The position numbers were made by a program, and so were the translations under genes. 16,322 bases of DNA from JBGPYM01 sp041493205 (GTDB lineage Bacteria; Bacteroidota; Ignavibacteria; UBA10030; UBA6906), in contig JBGPYM010000041.1 in NCBI GenBank assembly GCA_041493205.1, forward strand, positions 1-16,322, read 5' to 3'. The notes under the pieces were generated by a model, which had not been told where the DNA came from, searched no databases, and saw only the letters and a program-made list of their open reading frames with translations. Shown in pieces: positions 1 through 8,262 of the stretch. The first letter of the stretch is position 1; each line of letters starts with the position of its first letter.

Positions 1-643
1 ATCCCTGGTTGAATTGCGGATACTTCCCGATAAGCTCGTAGTACTGTTGCTCGCCGTAATTCGGTATCGTGTGTGAATAGTACCCGCCGATGTCCCGTTC
101 CATCCGCTGCAGTTCCGGCCAGTTGACCCGCTCCCATGGGTTCCTCCCCTGCGTGCCGGGGATCAGCCAGTTGTAGGTTGTACCGGCAGGAGCCAGGTGG
201 TCCTGGGCATACTGCGCGTAGCGGACAACGCTCCAGTGCGCGTTCGCATAGTCCTGGAAGAAATCGGTTTGCCGGTCCCCCTTCTTATCGTAGGTGTACG
301 CAAAGATCCAGACCGCCGCCTCCACTGCAAAAAACGCGGCCGATTTCCAGTAGCTCTCGGCGTAGAACTCTCCGGCGCCGGGAAGCACGACCGAGAGTCC
401 CGCCGCAAGCCACGGTGATTTTTTCTGTTGTGCGGCCGCCTCGCCGACTGCGTCCTGAAACTTCGGTTCACCCGGCTCCCGGGCGGATATCCCCGCGAAA
501 TCGATCCGGGCATTGCCGGTCGGGACTGGCGCATGCGCCGGCCGCGAATCCAGCATAACCGAACGCGGGTCGCCTCCGCGGGCTATACCGGGGAGTGCGA
601 GGGACGCCAGGAGATACAGCGATGAAAGCGGGAGATGTTTCAT
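1..643 (-). CDS. DUF5683-like small membrane/envelope protein, cut by window edge
   Basis: The reading frame opens at an ATG at 643 and stays open for 214 codons to the window edge, so the C-terminus is missing. A Shine-Dalgarno GAGGG lies 5 nt upstream, and its first bases are shared with the TGA of the preceding gene, so translation is probably coupled. Residues 1 to about 22 form a signal-peptide-like stretch (MKHLPLSSLYLLASLALPG). Near residues 75-115 there is a KSPWLAAGLSVVLPGAGEFY segment, then YWKSAAFFAVEAAVWIFAYTY. A 'lysine-proline, hydrophobic, PG-G-Y, YWK, hydrophobic' pattern is typical of DUF5683-type proteins of the Bacteroidota, whose function is unknown. The part after about residue 120 is rich in Tyr, Gln and Trp and I do not recognise it. 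It is the last visible gene of the porU operon; a role in the envelope is inferred from that position only. Confidence 0.7.
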   Translation of the reverse strand, partial: MKHLPLSSLYLLASLALPGIARGGDPRSVMLDSRPAHAPVPTGNARIDFAGISAREPGEPKFQDAVGEAAAQQKKSPWLAAGLSVVLPGAGEFYAESYWKSAAFFAVEAAVWIFAYTYDKKGDRQTDFFQDYANAHWSVVRYAQYAQDHLAPAGTTYNWLIPGTQGRNPWERVNWPELQRMERDIGGYYSHTIPNYGEQQYYELIGKYPQFNQG

Positions 644-651
644 AACAACCC

Positions 652-3600
652 TCAGTCGAAATCGAACCCGAAGAGAACGCCGAAATAGAACCGCCATTCT
701 TTACCGTACGCGACCGTCTCGTTTCTGCTCCTGACGTACCGGTCGAACCGGTTGAATCCGTACGAGGCGTTGAAGAATATGCGCGTCGGATATGAATAGT
801 AGGAATACGACTCGAGCCTGAGCTCGACACCCGCATCGGTCTTCCATTCGGCGATTTTCGGCCGGTTCTCGGTCCATGCGTTCCCGGCGTCGGCGTACAC
901 CGACGCGTAGAGCTTGTCGAAATAGAACTGGAGGAACCTCACGTCGAGCGAGCTCGACAGCGGAAACCTGTACGAAATTCCCCCGACCGCCACTTCATTC
1001 CCTCCGATCGCGTAAAACGGGTACCCTTTCATTCCCACCAGCCCCCCGGCGTAGAAATCGAAGAATTCGTCCACCGAGTGTTCCAGGATCGATCCTCCCC
1101 GGAGCGAGAGATTCAGCGTATGATTGCGGAAGAAGAACGGGATGTACTCCTTCCAGGTCAGCTCCGCCCGGGTGAAATTGACCCGCTTGTATTTCGGCTG
1201 GAGGCCTGTGGAGGTGAGCTCATATTCGCCGTCTCCGTTGAATTTGTTCAGCTCGCGACCGATGCGCAGCATGATTCTGCGGCCGGACGGATTGATATCC
1301 ATCGTGCTCGCGGGAACGATTGCATCAGACTTAAAAGTGAGGGAGAGCGCGTTGGCAATGAGATAGAGGTCGCTCGACCCCGTGATGAGCGTCGGAGGAC
1401 TGGTTTCCGGGTTGAAGAAGTTATCGATGATGGAGGAATACCGGCTGTGCGCGTAGCGGAATTCGACCGTGCTGAATTGCGAGGCGAAGGGCTGCGCGAA
1501 CGCGAAGTCGAATTCGAGCAGGTTGTACGTCACCGACACCGGAATGACCGACGCCGGGAGTGAAATCACGTTGTCGGTTTTTCTGGTCACGTTGTAGACC
1601 TCGAACGAGGCGACCGGCTCGAGCCCGAGCTCATACAGAAGCGGAATTCTCGACCGGTAAAAAAACTGGAGAAAGAGATCCCGTTCAAGCTGCCTGTTCA
1701 ACGCCGCACCGGCAAAGAAACCCGTCTTTTCCAGGACGTCGTTGGAGAAGACGTAGACCCCCGGCTTGATGACGTCGAGCGCTTTGTTGCGCGTATTATA
1801 GTTATCGATGCGGATGAATGGCACGAACGTGAGGCTGGTGCCGATGGTTTTGTAAGGCTTTGCGTCCAGCGGCGGGAGCTGGGTGTCGTCGTACCGCCGC
1901 ATGGCCGCCCAGTCGAATTGGGGAGTGCTCCCCGATGTCGATGCGAGGAGGTCACCCGGCGGCGTGCCGGTCGGTCCGCCCGCCATGACATAGTCGTGAT
2001 CTCCCGCAGCCATGACACCCGGGTTCTTGAGCCGGGAGAGTTTGAAGCCCGCCGGGGTGTAGGCCGAATAGACAATGTCCCCTTCCGTATTCACGGTGGG
2101 ACAGAATGCGCCGCCGACGACATTGGTCACCTGATCGATGGCGCCGGTCGCCACATCATAGTAATAGAGGTTAAAGATTCCCGAACGGTCCGAGGTGAAG
2201 AGGATTCTTGTCCCGTCCGGGGTGAACATCCCGATGCGGGCATCGTCGTCTCCGCCGACAAGCACCCTGAATCCCGATCCATCAGGACGGATTTCGGCGA
2301 TGTCGCGTCCGTCCCTGACCGACGTGTCAAAGATGATGCGGTCGCCGCCGGGGCTCCATTTCGGATCATAGACCTGCTCTCCGCCGGCATACGTGGTGAG
2401 AAGAACCTGCCCCGATCCGTCGATGTTCGCAACCGCGAGGTTCGTGGTGCCGTCCGCATTGATGACATATGCAACCCGTTTCCCGTCCGGCGAGACGGCA
2501 GGGCTCACGGCGCGTTTTCCGGTCGTGATCCGTTTCTCCTCACGCGTCGCAAAATCGTACCGGTAGATGTCAAACAGAAGCGACCAGTGGGGATTATCGC
2601 GCGTATTCTTCGCATAGAAGAGCGCCTTCCCGTCTGGCGACCAGGCGGGCGCGGAGCGGACGCCGGGGACGATCAGAGTTTCCTTCTGCGTTTCAAAGTC
2701 AATCACATAGAGTGAGGAGAGAAGGAAATAGTCCCCTCCTTTGGTACTTACATAGGCAACCCTTTTTCCGTCGGGCGAAAAAGACGGATACAGGTTCGCA
2801 AATCCGGTATGAGCGCTTGCCCCGCTCCGGGGTTCAATGTGCGCCCCCTGGAGCGGCAGCCTCCCGCCGGGACGAAGCATGCTCTCAATTCCCTGTGTAC
2901 CATCCGGGCTGACCACGTCTTCGCCCGATCCGAACTTCACGATCTCTCCTTCACGAAGATGTGCGCGAACCTTGGCGATGCGCGCGGTGTAGTCGCTCCT
3001 GATCTCCGACTTCCATTCGTTGTATGCCTGCTCCCCGCTTTTTCCGATCGCACGGCGGATGGCGCCATCGATGCTGACTTCGGTCAGCGTGGCGAGGTTC
3101 CGGGAAATGGCGGCGAGCTTGTCCTCCCCGTACCTGCGGGCCAGGTAGCTGACAAAGGCAAAGCCGGAATTGTACGACGACTCGTTCCCGAGGCTCGTTT
3201 TTCCGAAGACGCCCATTTGCTCCCAGGTCAGCATGGTGCTGTCGAGCGCATAGGAGCGAAGAATCATGTCCCGGTGGGAATCCCAGAAATCGTACCGGAG
3301 GTCGGTGCGGTTGTACTGTGCCACACCCTCGGCGAACCAGGCGGGGACGACGAACCCGGAAAGCGGATACGACACGATCACGTTCGGATATCCGTACAGG
3401 ACGTCCGGGCGCCGTTCCGCTTCATAGCCGAGCCACTGGAGGTAGAGCGCAGGCATCTTCCGTCCGAACTTCATCGACGTCTGAATCTGGATGATGTGCG
3501 TGAACTCGTGGGTAACGACGTTGCGCAGCCAGTTGTGCGTGCCGCGCAGCTCAAAATCCATGCTGGGGGCATAGAGTTCAATCTTGTTGTCGAAGAAATA

Positions 3601-3891
3601 TGCGGCGCCGTTCGATATGTCGTCGTAATCCTTGATGATGAAGCTGACTTTCTGGGAGGGGGTGTGATTGTACAGCGATGTCACGGGGGCATAAATCTCT
3701 TCCGCGATCTTCGACACGACGCGCGCAGTTCGTTCGGCGCCGGTGTGGTAGTGGACGAAAAAATGCTCCGATTCGATTGTCTTCCACTCAAGCTCGGGGT
3801 GATAGAAATCCTCCTGGGCAAATGCACGGAGGGGAACGAAGGGGAGGAAGAAGAGAATGGAAACGATGATATGTCGGAAAAGGAGACGCAT
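652..3891 (-). CDS. Peptidase MA - TolB-like propeller - Omp85-like barrel fusion protein
   Basis: A 1079-residue exported protein with three parts. Residues 1-25 are a signal peptide ending AFA. Residues about 30-310 look like a peptidase MA (gluzincin) domain: the zinc motif HEFTH is at 128-132 and a downstream WFAEGVAQY supplies the third ligand, Glu188. Residues about 360-620 hold five PD40/TolB-like beta-propeller repeats with the signature 'SPDGKRVAYV' (near 372, 418, 467, 513 and 557). Residues about 680-1079 are rich in alternating beta-strand sequence. Near 949-978 they contain GGLVGMKGY, GGNEVAVGG and SYRFPL, which resembles the loop-6 motif (V/I)RG(F/Y) and following strand of Omp85/bacterial surface antigen barrels, followed by YADAGNAW. 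The active site looks intact. The start is 11 nt after the M6-like gene with no good ribosome binding site, but it gives the signal peptide. I infer an outer-membrane protein with periplasmic or surface protease and propeller domains. Substrate unknown. Confidence 0.82.
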   Translation of the reverse strand: MRLLFRHIIVSILFFLPFVPLRAFAQEDFYHPELEWKTIESEHFFVHYHTGAERTARVVSKIAEEIYAPVTSLYNHTPSQKVSFIIKDYDDISNGAAYFFDNKIELYAPSMDFELRGTHNWLRNVVTHEFTHIIQIQTSMKFGRKMPALYLQWLGYEAERRPDVLYGYPNVIVSYPLSGFVVPAWFAEGVAQYNRTDLRYDFWDSHRDMILRSYALDSTMLTWEQMGVFGKTSLGNESSYNSGFAFVSYLARRYGEDKLAAISRNLATLTEVSIDGAIRRAIGKSGEQAYNEWKSEIRSDYTARIAKVRAHLREGEIVKFGSGEDVVSPDGTQGIESMLRPGGRLPLQGAHIEPRSGASAHTGFANLYPSFSPDGKRVAYVSTKGGDYFLLSSLYVIDFETQKETLIVPGVRSAPAWSPDGKALFYAKNTRDNPHWSLLFDIYRYDFATREEKRITTGKRAVSPAVSPDGKRVAYVINADGTTNLAVANIDGSGQVLLTTYAGGEQVYDPKWSPGGDRIIFDTSVRDGRDIAEIRPDGSGFRVLVGGDDDARIGMFTPDGTRILFTSDRSGIFNLYYYDVATGAIDQVTNVVGGAFCPTVNTEGDIVYSAYTPAGFKLSRLKNPGVMAAGDHDYVMAGGPTGTPPGDLLASTSGSTPQFDWAAMRRYDDTQLPPLDAKPYKTIGTSLTFVPFIRIDNYNTRNKALDVIKPGVYVFSNDVLEKTGFFAGAALNRQLERDLFLQFFYRSRIPLLYELGLEPVASFEVYNVTRKTDNVISLPASVIPVSVTYNLLEFDFAFAQPFASQFSTVEFRYAHSRYSSIIDNFFNPETSPPTLITGSSDLYLIANALSLTFKSDAIVPASTMDINPSGRRIMLRIGRELNKFNGDGEYELTSTGLQPKYKRVNFTRAELTWKEYIPFFFRNHTLNLSLRGGSILEHSVDEFFDFYAGGLVGMKGYPFYAIGGNEVAVGGISYRFPLSSSLDVRFLQFYFDKLYASVYADAGNAWTENRPKIAEWKTDAGVELRLESYSYYSYPTRIFFNASYGFNRFDRYVRSRNETVAYGKEWRFYFGVLFGFDFD

Positions 3892-3902
3892 TGCGCCGGC
3901 GG

Positions 3903-6900
3903 CTACTTCACGACAGCCACTTTGACGACGGCCAGTCCGCTTTGTCCCTGCCCGTCGGCTTCAATCCTGGCAAAGTAGACTCCGCTCTGCACGCCGCCGA
4001 TGTCCCACGCGACTTCGTTGTCCATCCCGCCGATGCCCTGGCCGTGCAGCTCCGCCACCTGGTCTCCGGCAATGTCAAAAATTCTGATCCGCACATCTGC
4101 ATTCTGGCTCACGAAGTAGCGGAAGAAAGTCCTCCCCGAGTACACGGGGTTCGGCCAGTTGTACGCGCGATCCTTCGGGAAGAAGTTGCTGCTGACCGGC
4201 GTGCCGGACGTCTGGGTAAGATCCCTGCCGCTGTGCCGCTCGTCCCTTCCGTATTGTGGCCACGGATAGAGCGCCGCGGTGGGGGGGCCCTGCAGTCTGC
4301 CCGTCACCCAGGTCGAGAGAGATCCGTCGCCTGACGCGGTGGTAAGCAGGATCGAACCGCCATTCGTCAGAATAGCAGCAGATTGATCGTTGCCGCCACC
4401 TGCGGGGAGCGGAAACCCAGGCACCGGCTTCCCTTCCCGATTGAAGGCATAGACGAGACCATCGGCGCTGACGCCAACGATATCGGCCCGTCCATCCCCG
4501 TCAACATCGCCGATGAGCGGCGCAGTGCGCGTAAACGGTGAGGCAACGTCGATCGGGAAGTGATCAAGTGGCGCGCCTGCGACGTTAAATGCGTAAATTC
4601 TTCCCTTTGCGAAGACGACGATATCACGAATCCCGTCGCCGTCAATGTCAGCGAGAGCGGGACTCCCGACCCCGGGACCAACCGTCACGGGATATCCGGA
4701 AACATTCGCCAACGTCGAGTCGACGAGATAAAGCATCCCGTTGTTCCTCGAGAAAGCTATCAACGGTTTTGCCGCGGCAGGATCTCTCCCGAACATCCCT
4801 ACGACGGGCGGGCCGTTGAGAAATGACTCATACGACCGGACAACATCCGGGCGTGCTGCGGCGCCGGACGGGGTCCGTGTGGTGAGGCGGAGATTAATTC
4901 CGTCGCAAAGCACGAACGCATCGGGCCCGTTCCAGCGAGCGATTGTTGAAGGGTTCATCAACGATGTAAGACTGTCCGCCAGCCTCCCGTCAAATTTGAG
5001 GAAGTACAAGACCCCGGAAACAGGTCCAAACCTTCCAACGGCGATGAGCGAATCGCTTATCACCGGACTCGAGAGCGAAGTCAACGCAGGACCAAGAGGT
5101 CTCGAAAAGAGTTCATCTGCAAGGCTGTCTCCATTTGCATCGCGAAGTGCGAATGCGCGGACCGAGGAGAGGCCGGGGGCGGTTTCGGGGGACTCAATCA
5201 CTACGAGATCCGGCGATCCATCGCCGTTCAGATCGGCGAACGCAGGACTCCAACGAAACGCGCTCGTCGGCACAGATGTCGTGGCAATGACTCCCGACGA
5301 ACGGAACGGTGGCAGGTGTCCGGTTGTATCGCTCGGGAATGCGTACAGGAGCCCGCCAGAGGAGTCTGACGGGGAGATCGGTTCCGATGTCGTTTCAATC
5401 GTTTGGGTTCTTCTCTGTGTCGCTGCAATGATCTCAGGCCCCGACTGAAATCCGAGATCGGCGACGGTAAGGGACGGGAAGTATAGTTGCTTGCCGGTCT
5501 GGCGCGGGAAACCCCGCAGCGGCGCGAGCGCATCACCCCTCGCGACCCTGACCGACATCCGCGTACCGCGGGGTGAAAAATCGCTGAGTGTCACATGGCT
5601 TAGTGCACCCAGGTTGCTGTTGGTGTTCGGGAATGAGGATGCGGAGAACTCATTCTTGTTGACCGGGGATCCGTTCCCCTTGTACCAGAAGTCGAGCGCC
5701 GTCCCTTCTTCGCTCCCCGATCCGGACGAAAACTGACCGTACTGCTGCCCGATATCCTGTGATCCGTCCGCTTCCTCGAGGTTCACCCCGCGGTGTGCGG
5801 GATCGGCATTCACACCGTTTGCGCCGATCGTCTGCTGTATGACCGACTCGTCAATGTGCCAGATGAGGATGCCGCCGTCGAAGAACGTCCCGTCGCTCCC
5901 AACGCCGCCCGGAAGGCTCCAGTCGGGGTCCTCCACGTCGGTCACCGTCCCGGAGAGCCGCGAGACGTCAAACGATTCGAATCCCGTCGTGTCATGAATG
6001 AACACCTGATTCCTGACGACGCCGTGAAATGTCGAGGTGATCCGCTGCCCGTTCTGCTGCGGATCCCTGTTCCTGTTCTCAATGAGAAAATACTCTCCGT
6101 CTGTGATCGGCACCCGGTAGAGCGTGTCGGTGAGTTCCGCTGCGGGAACGGTGAGCGTCGATGTCCCCGGCCTTACAGTGATCGGATCGACCCACCCGAG
6201 CCAGTATTTTTCCCACGCAGAAGGTTCAGGGGGAAAAAGCCCGCTGAAACTGAAGATCGCCTGTCCATCCATGAGACCGAACCGCCCGATGCCAGAGCGG
6301 CCGGTGTTGGTGTCGAAAAGGTCGGGAAGCCCGAGATGACTTCCCAGGGAGGCGCAGAGGAGACCGTTGATGCCGAGCTCAAGAAGAAAATCGCCCGTGA
6401 CGCCCGGTGTGACCCTCGATTCGGTCTCGGGAATGATGAGCGTGTTGTTGATCGTGAATGTTCCCCCGTTAACGGGAATTCCGCCCCCGAGGAGATTCTG
6501 GAACGCCTTCGCTCCGAGGTAAAGCGACGGGATGTCCCTCGGTGCGGGATCATACCCGAGCGCGCTGACGAGGTCGACATCCCTCCCGACGCCTGCATGA
6601 AAGAGGACGAAGCAATTGTAGCGCGAGAAATCGGCGACTCTGCCCGATGAATCGACGCGGCGCCAGGTGTCGCGGGCGAGCTGCGCCAGGGGGAGGTTCG
6701 TCCCAGTTTTCGCGGGACTGTACCCCGACATGACGCCGGGAAGCGTATAGACGGAGTCGACGACTGTCCAGAGCACCGTCACCTTCCCTTTTGAGGCCTT
6801 CCGGTAATAGTTCTGCAGGAACAGGAGGTGATTTTCGAAGTATGTGCGGTCGCGCGGCGGGGCGTCTATAATAGAGTCAGGACCCGCGGCCAGAATAAAC

Positions 6901-7106
6901 CGTCCGTCCCCCGAGGTGCCGATATCGTTGTCGGACTGGAACTGCACCATCGCCGCAAGAATGCGGACCGTATCGGGAAACACCGCAGGCGGCCGCACCG
7001 ACAAAAACGCGTCATCCCGTGAGGCCGTCACGGGATGACTGAATTGCTGTGCAAAAGCACCTGCGGAGAGAACAACGCCAAGGACGAAGGACCGGAACAG
7101 CGACAT
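3903..7106 (-). CDS. Secreted M6-peptidase-like protein (predicted inactive) with FG-GAP repeats and T9SS sorting domain
   Basis: This 1067-residue protein has a signal peptide (1-19, ending GAFA). Residues about 45-520 match the M6 (immune inhibitor A) peptidase layout: 'VRILAAMVQFQSDND' near 47, LGLPDLFDTNTG at 258-269, SGIGRFGLMDG near 271-281, YFLIENRNRD near 339 and GGILIWHIDE near 411. The position that should read HExxHxLGLPD instead reads ASLGSHLGLPD (252-262), so both zinc histidines and the catalytic glutamate are Ala, Ser and Ser; no HExxH occurs elsewhere in the protein. Residues about 540-900 contain FG-GAP/VCBS-type calcium loops (D625-D633, D656-D664, D820-D828, D867-D875, pattern DxDGDGxxD). 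Residues about 980-1067 are a T9SS type A sorting domain (NWPNPV, VRIRIFDIAGDQV, WDIGGVQSGVYFARI). It should be exported by the T9SS and handled by PorU/PorV encoded just upstream. Predicted role: a binding or structural surface protein rather than a protease. Confidence 0.85.
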   Translation of the reverse strand: MSLFRSFVLGVVLSAGAFAQQFSHPVTASRDDAFLSVRPPAVFPDTVRILAAMVQFQSDNDIGTSGDGRFILAAGPDSIIDAPPRDRTYFENHLLFLQNYYRKASKGKVTVLWTVVDSVYTLPGVMSGYSPAKTGTNLPLAQLARDTWRRVDSSGRVADFSRYNCFVLFHAGVGRDVDLVSALGYDPAPRDIPSLYLGAKAFQNLLGGGIPVNGGTFTINNTLIIPETESRVTPGVTGDFLLELGINGLLCASLGSHLGLPDLFDTNTGRSGIGRFGLMDGQAIFSFSGLFPPEPSAWEKYWLGWVDPITVRPGTSTLTVPAAELTDTLYRVPITDGEYFLIENRNRDPQQNGQRITSTFHGVVRNQVFIHDTTGFESFDVSRLSGTVTDVEDPDWSLPGGVGSDGTFFDGGILIWHIDESVIQQTIGANGVNADPAHRGVNLEEADGSQDIGQQYGQFSSGSGSEEGTALDFWYKGNGSPVNKNEFSASSFPNTNSNLGALSHVTLSDFSPRGTRMSVRVARGDALAPLRGFPRQTGKQLYFPSLTVADLGFQSGPEIIAATQRRTQTIETTSEPISPSDSSGGLLYAFPSDTTGHLPPFRSSGVIATTSVPTSAFRWSPAFADLNGDGSPDLVVIESPETAPGLSSVRAFALRDANGDSLADELFSRPLGPALTSLSSPVISDSLIAVGRFGPVSGVLYFLKFDGRLADSLTSLMNPSTIARWNGPDAFVLCDGINLRLTTRTPSGAAARPDVVRSYESFLNGPPVVGMFGRDPAAAKPLIAFSRNNGMLYLVDSTLANVSGYPVTVGPGVGSPALADIDGDGIRDIVVFAKGRIYAFNVAGAPLDHFPIDVASPFTRTAPLIGDVDGDGRADIVGVSADGLVYAFNREGKPVPGFPLPAGGGNDQSAAILTNGGSILLTTASGDGSLSTWVTGRLQGPPTAALYPWPQYGRDERHSGRDLTQTSGTPVSSNFFPKDRAYNWPNPVYSGRTFFRYFVSQNADVRIRIFDIAGDQVAELHGQGIGGMDNEVAWDIGGVQSGVYFARIEADGQGQSGLAVVKVAVVK

Positions 7107-7112
7107 GAGTGG

Positions 7113-8228
7113 CTAATTGCCTCCCCAGCCGATCAAGAGCGAAAATCGGATCGTATCTGACAGTGGATGCCCGTCGGACGCCGAGATGTAGCTGAAGTCG
7201 AATCCGTAAATTTCGTACCGGATGCCTGCGCCGAAGGTGAGGAATTTTCTGTTGCCGAATTTCGGATTCTCATAAAAATATCCGATGCGAAGCGCCAGGA
7301 GCTTGGGCGAGCCATACCAGTATTCCATGCCCGTGCTGACGATGACTTTTTTGAGGCCGCCGTCTCCCCAGGCAGTGAAAATCGCCTTGTACACGGGATC
7401 CGACGAACCGCTGGTGTCCCGTTTGACCAGAAGGCGGCTGAAGTCGAGCGATGCCGTGAGATTATTGTACTCGTCATCGAGCAATTTATACCCGAGGCCC
7501 ACGCGGAGATTCGTCGGGAGCGGGTCCGCCTGCGCAGCGTCGATATAAGTGACTTTCGGGCCGATGTTGGAGAGGTCAATACCGAGGCTGAACCGCTTCC
7601 CGATGTCGCCGAGCAGGGGAACATCGAGCACCTGCGGTCTGTACATCAAGGCAAGGTCCACCGCGACGGTGGAAGCGATGCCGGTGCCGCGCTCCGTCTC
7701 CGTTCCGATGGGCGAGAGCGAGCTGTGGATGAAACGCAGGTTGATGCCGATGCCCAGATCGTCGTACGCCTTCGTCGCGTATCCTGCCGTGATGGCATAC
7801 TCGAACGACTTGAACTTGTCGATGACGGTCGGGCCCGATGAATTCGTGACCGAAAATTCACCGAGACTCAGATACGTCACGCTGGCTCCGAGAACGCCGC
7901 CAATGGCGTCGATCCGCATCCGGTAGTTCAGGTGGTCGTAGAACAGGTCCGGAAGATTGAACTGGGGGAGCCAGTTCGCATGCGTGATGCTCACCTCCTG
8001 TCCGTCGAGGAATGCGAGTCCGGCGGGATTCCAGAAGATGGCCGATGCGTCGTCCACCGTACCGGTGCCGGATTCGCCGATCCCTGCCGCGCGGGAATTC
8101 GGTGCAATCAGCAGGAACGGGACCGCGGATTCACCCTGGGCGGCGGCACGGCCGGGGATCATTGACACAACCCCCAGCGCGATCAGAACGACCGCCGCAC
8201 CGCGGAACATCGTTGATGTACGTTTCAT
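7113..8228 (-). CDS. porV: T9SS outer-membrane protein PorV (LptO)
   Basis: A 371-residue protein of the PorV/PorQ family, a FadL-like 14-stranded outer-membrane barrel. In the T9SS, PorV collects cargo carrying the C-terminal domain from the translocon and delivers it to the PorU sortase. The start at 8228 is chosen because GGAGGG lies 7 nt upstream and because it gives a clean signal peptide (1-30, ending RAAA). A longer in-frame form from 8327 would overlap the end of porU and add a non-signal extension. The mature N-terminus shows the family hallmark: SAVPFLLIAPNSRAAGIGES, then TGTVDDASAIFWNPAGLAF, as a hatch-like segment followed by repeated amphipathic strands. The C-terminus (DTIRFSLLIGWGGN) is strand-like. 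It lies 34 nt after porU and 6 nt before the M6-like client gene. PorV rather than PorQ or a generic family member is supported mainly by adjacency to porU. Confidence 0.88.
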   Translation of the reverse strand: MKRTSTMFRGAAVVLIALGVVSMIPGRAAAQGESAVPFLLIAPNSRAAGIGESGTGTVDDASAIFWNPAGLAFLDGQEVSITHANWLPQFNLPDLFYDHLNYRMRIDAIGGVLGASVTYLSLGEFSVTNSSGPTVIDKFKSFEYAITAGYATKAYDDLGIGINLRFIHSSLSPIGTETERGTGIASTVAVDLALMYRPQVLDVPLLGDIGKRFSLGIDLSNIGPKVTYIDAAQADPLPTNLRVGLGYKLLDDEYNNLTASLDFSRLLVKRDTSGSSDPVYKAIFTAWGDGGLKKVIVSTGMEYWYGSPKLLALRIGYFYENPKFGNRKFLTFGAGIRYEIYGFDFSYISASDGHPLSDTIRFSLLIGWGGN

Positions 8229-8235
8229 ATGGTGA

Positions 8236-8241
8236 CCCTCC
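8236..8241 (-). promoter_or_regulatory. Ribosome binding site that fixes the porV start
   Basis: On the minus strand GGAGGG precedes the ATG at 8228 with a 7-nt spacer. No comparable site precedes the longer candidate start at 8327. This decides the porV start and shows that this lineage uses Shine-Dalgarno initiation. Confidence 0.8.
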
Positions 8242-8262
8242 ACAGGTATCTTTGAATGCAGT

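Noticed and set aside
2809..3978. 389-codon open frame antisense to the peptidase MA fusion gene
   Set aside because: Low-complexity shadow frame without motifs, running opposite a gene with an intact active site.
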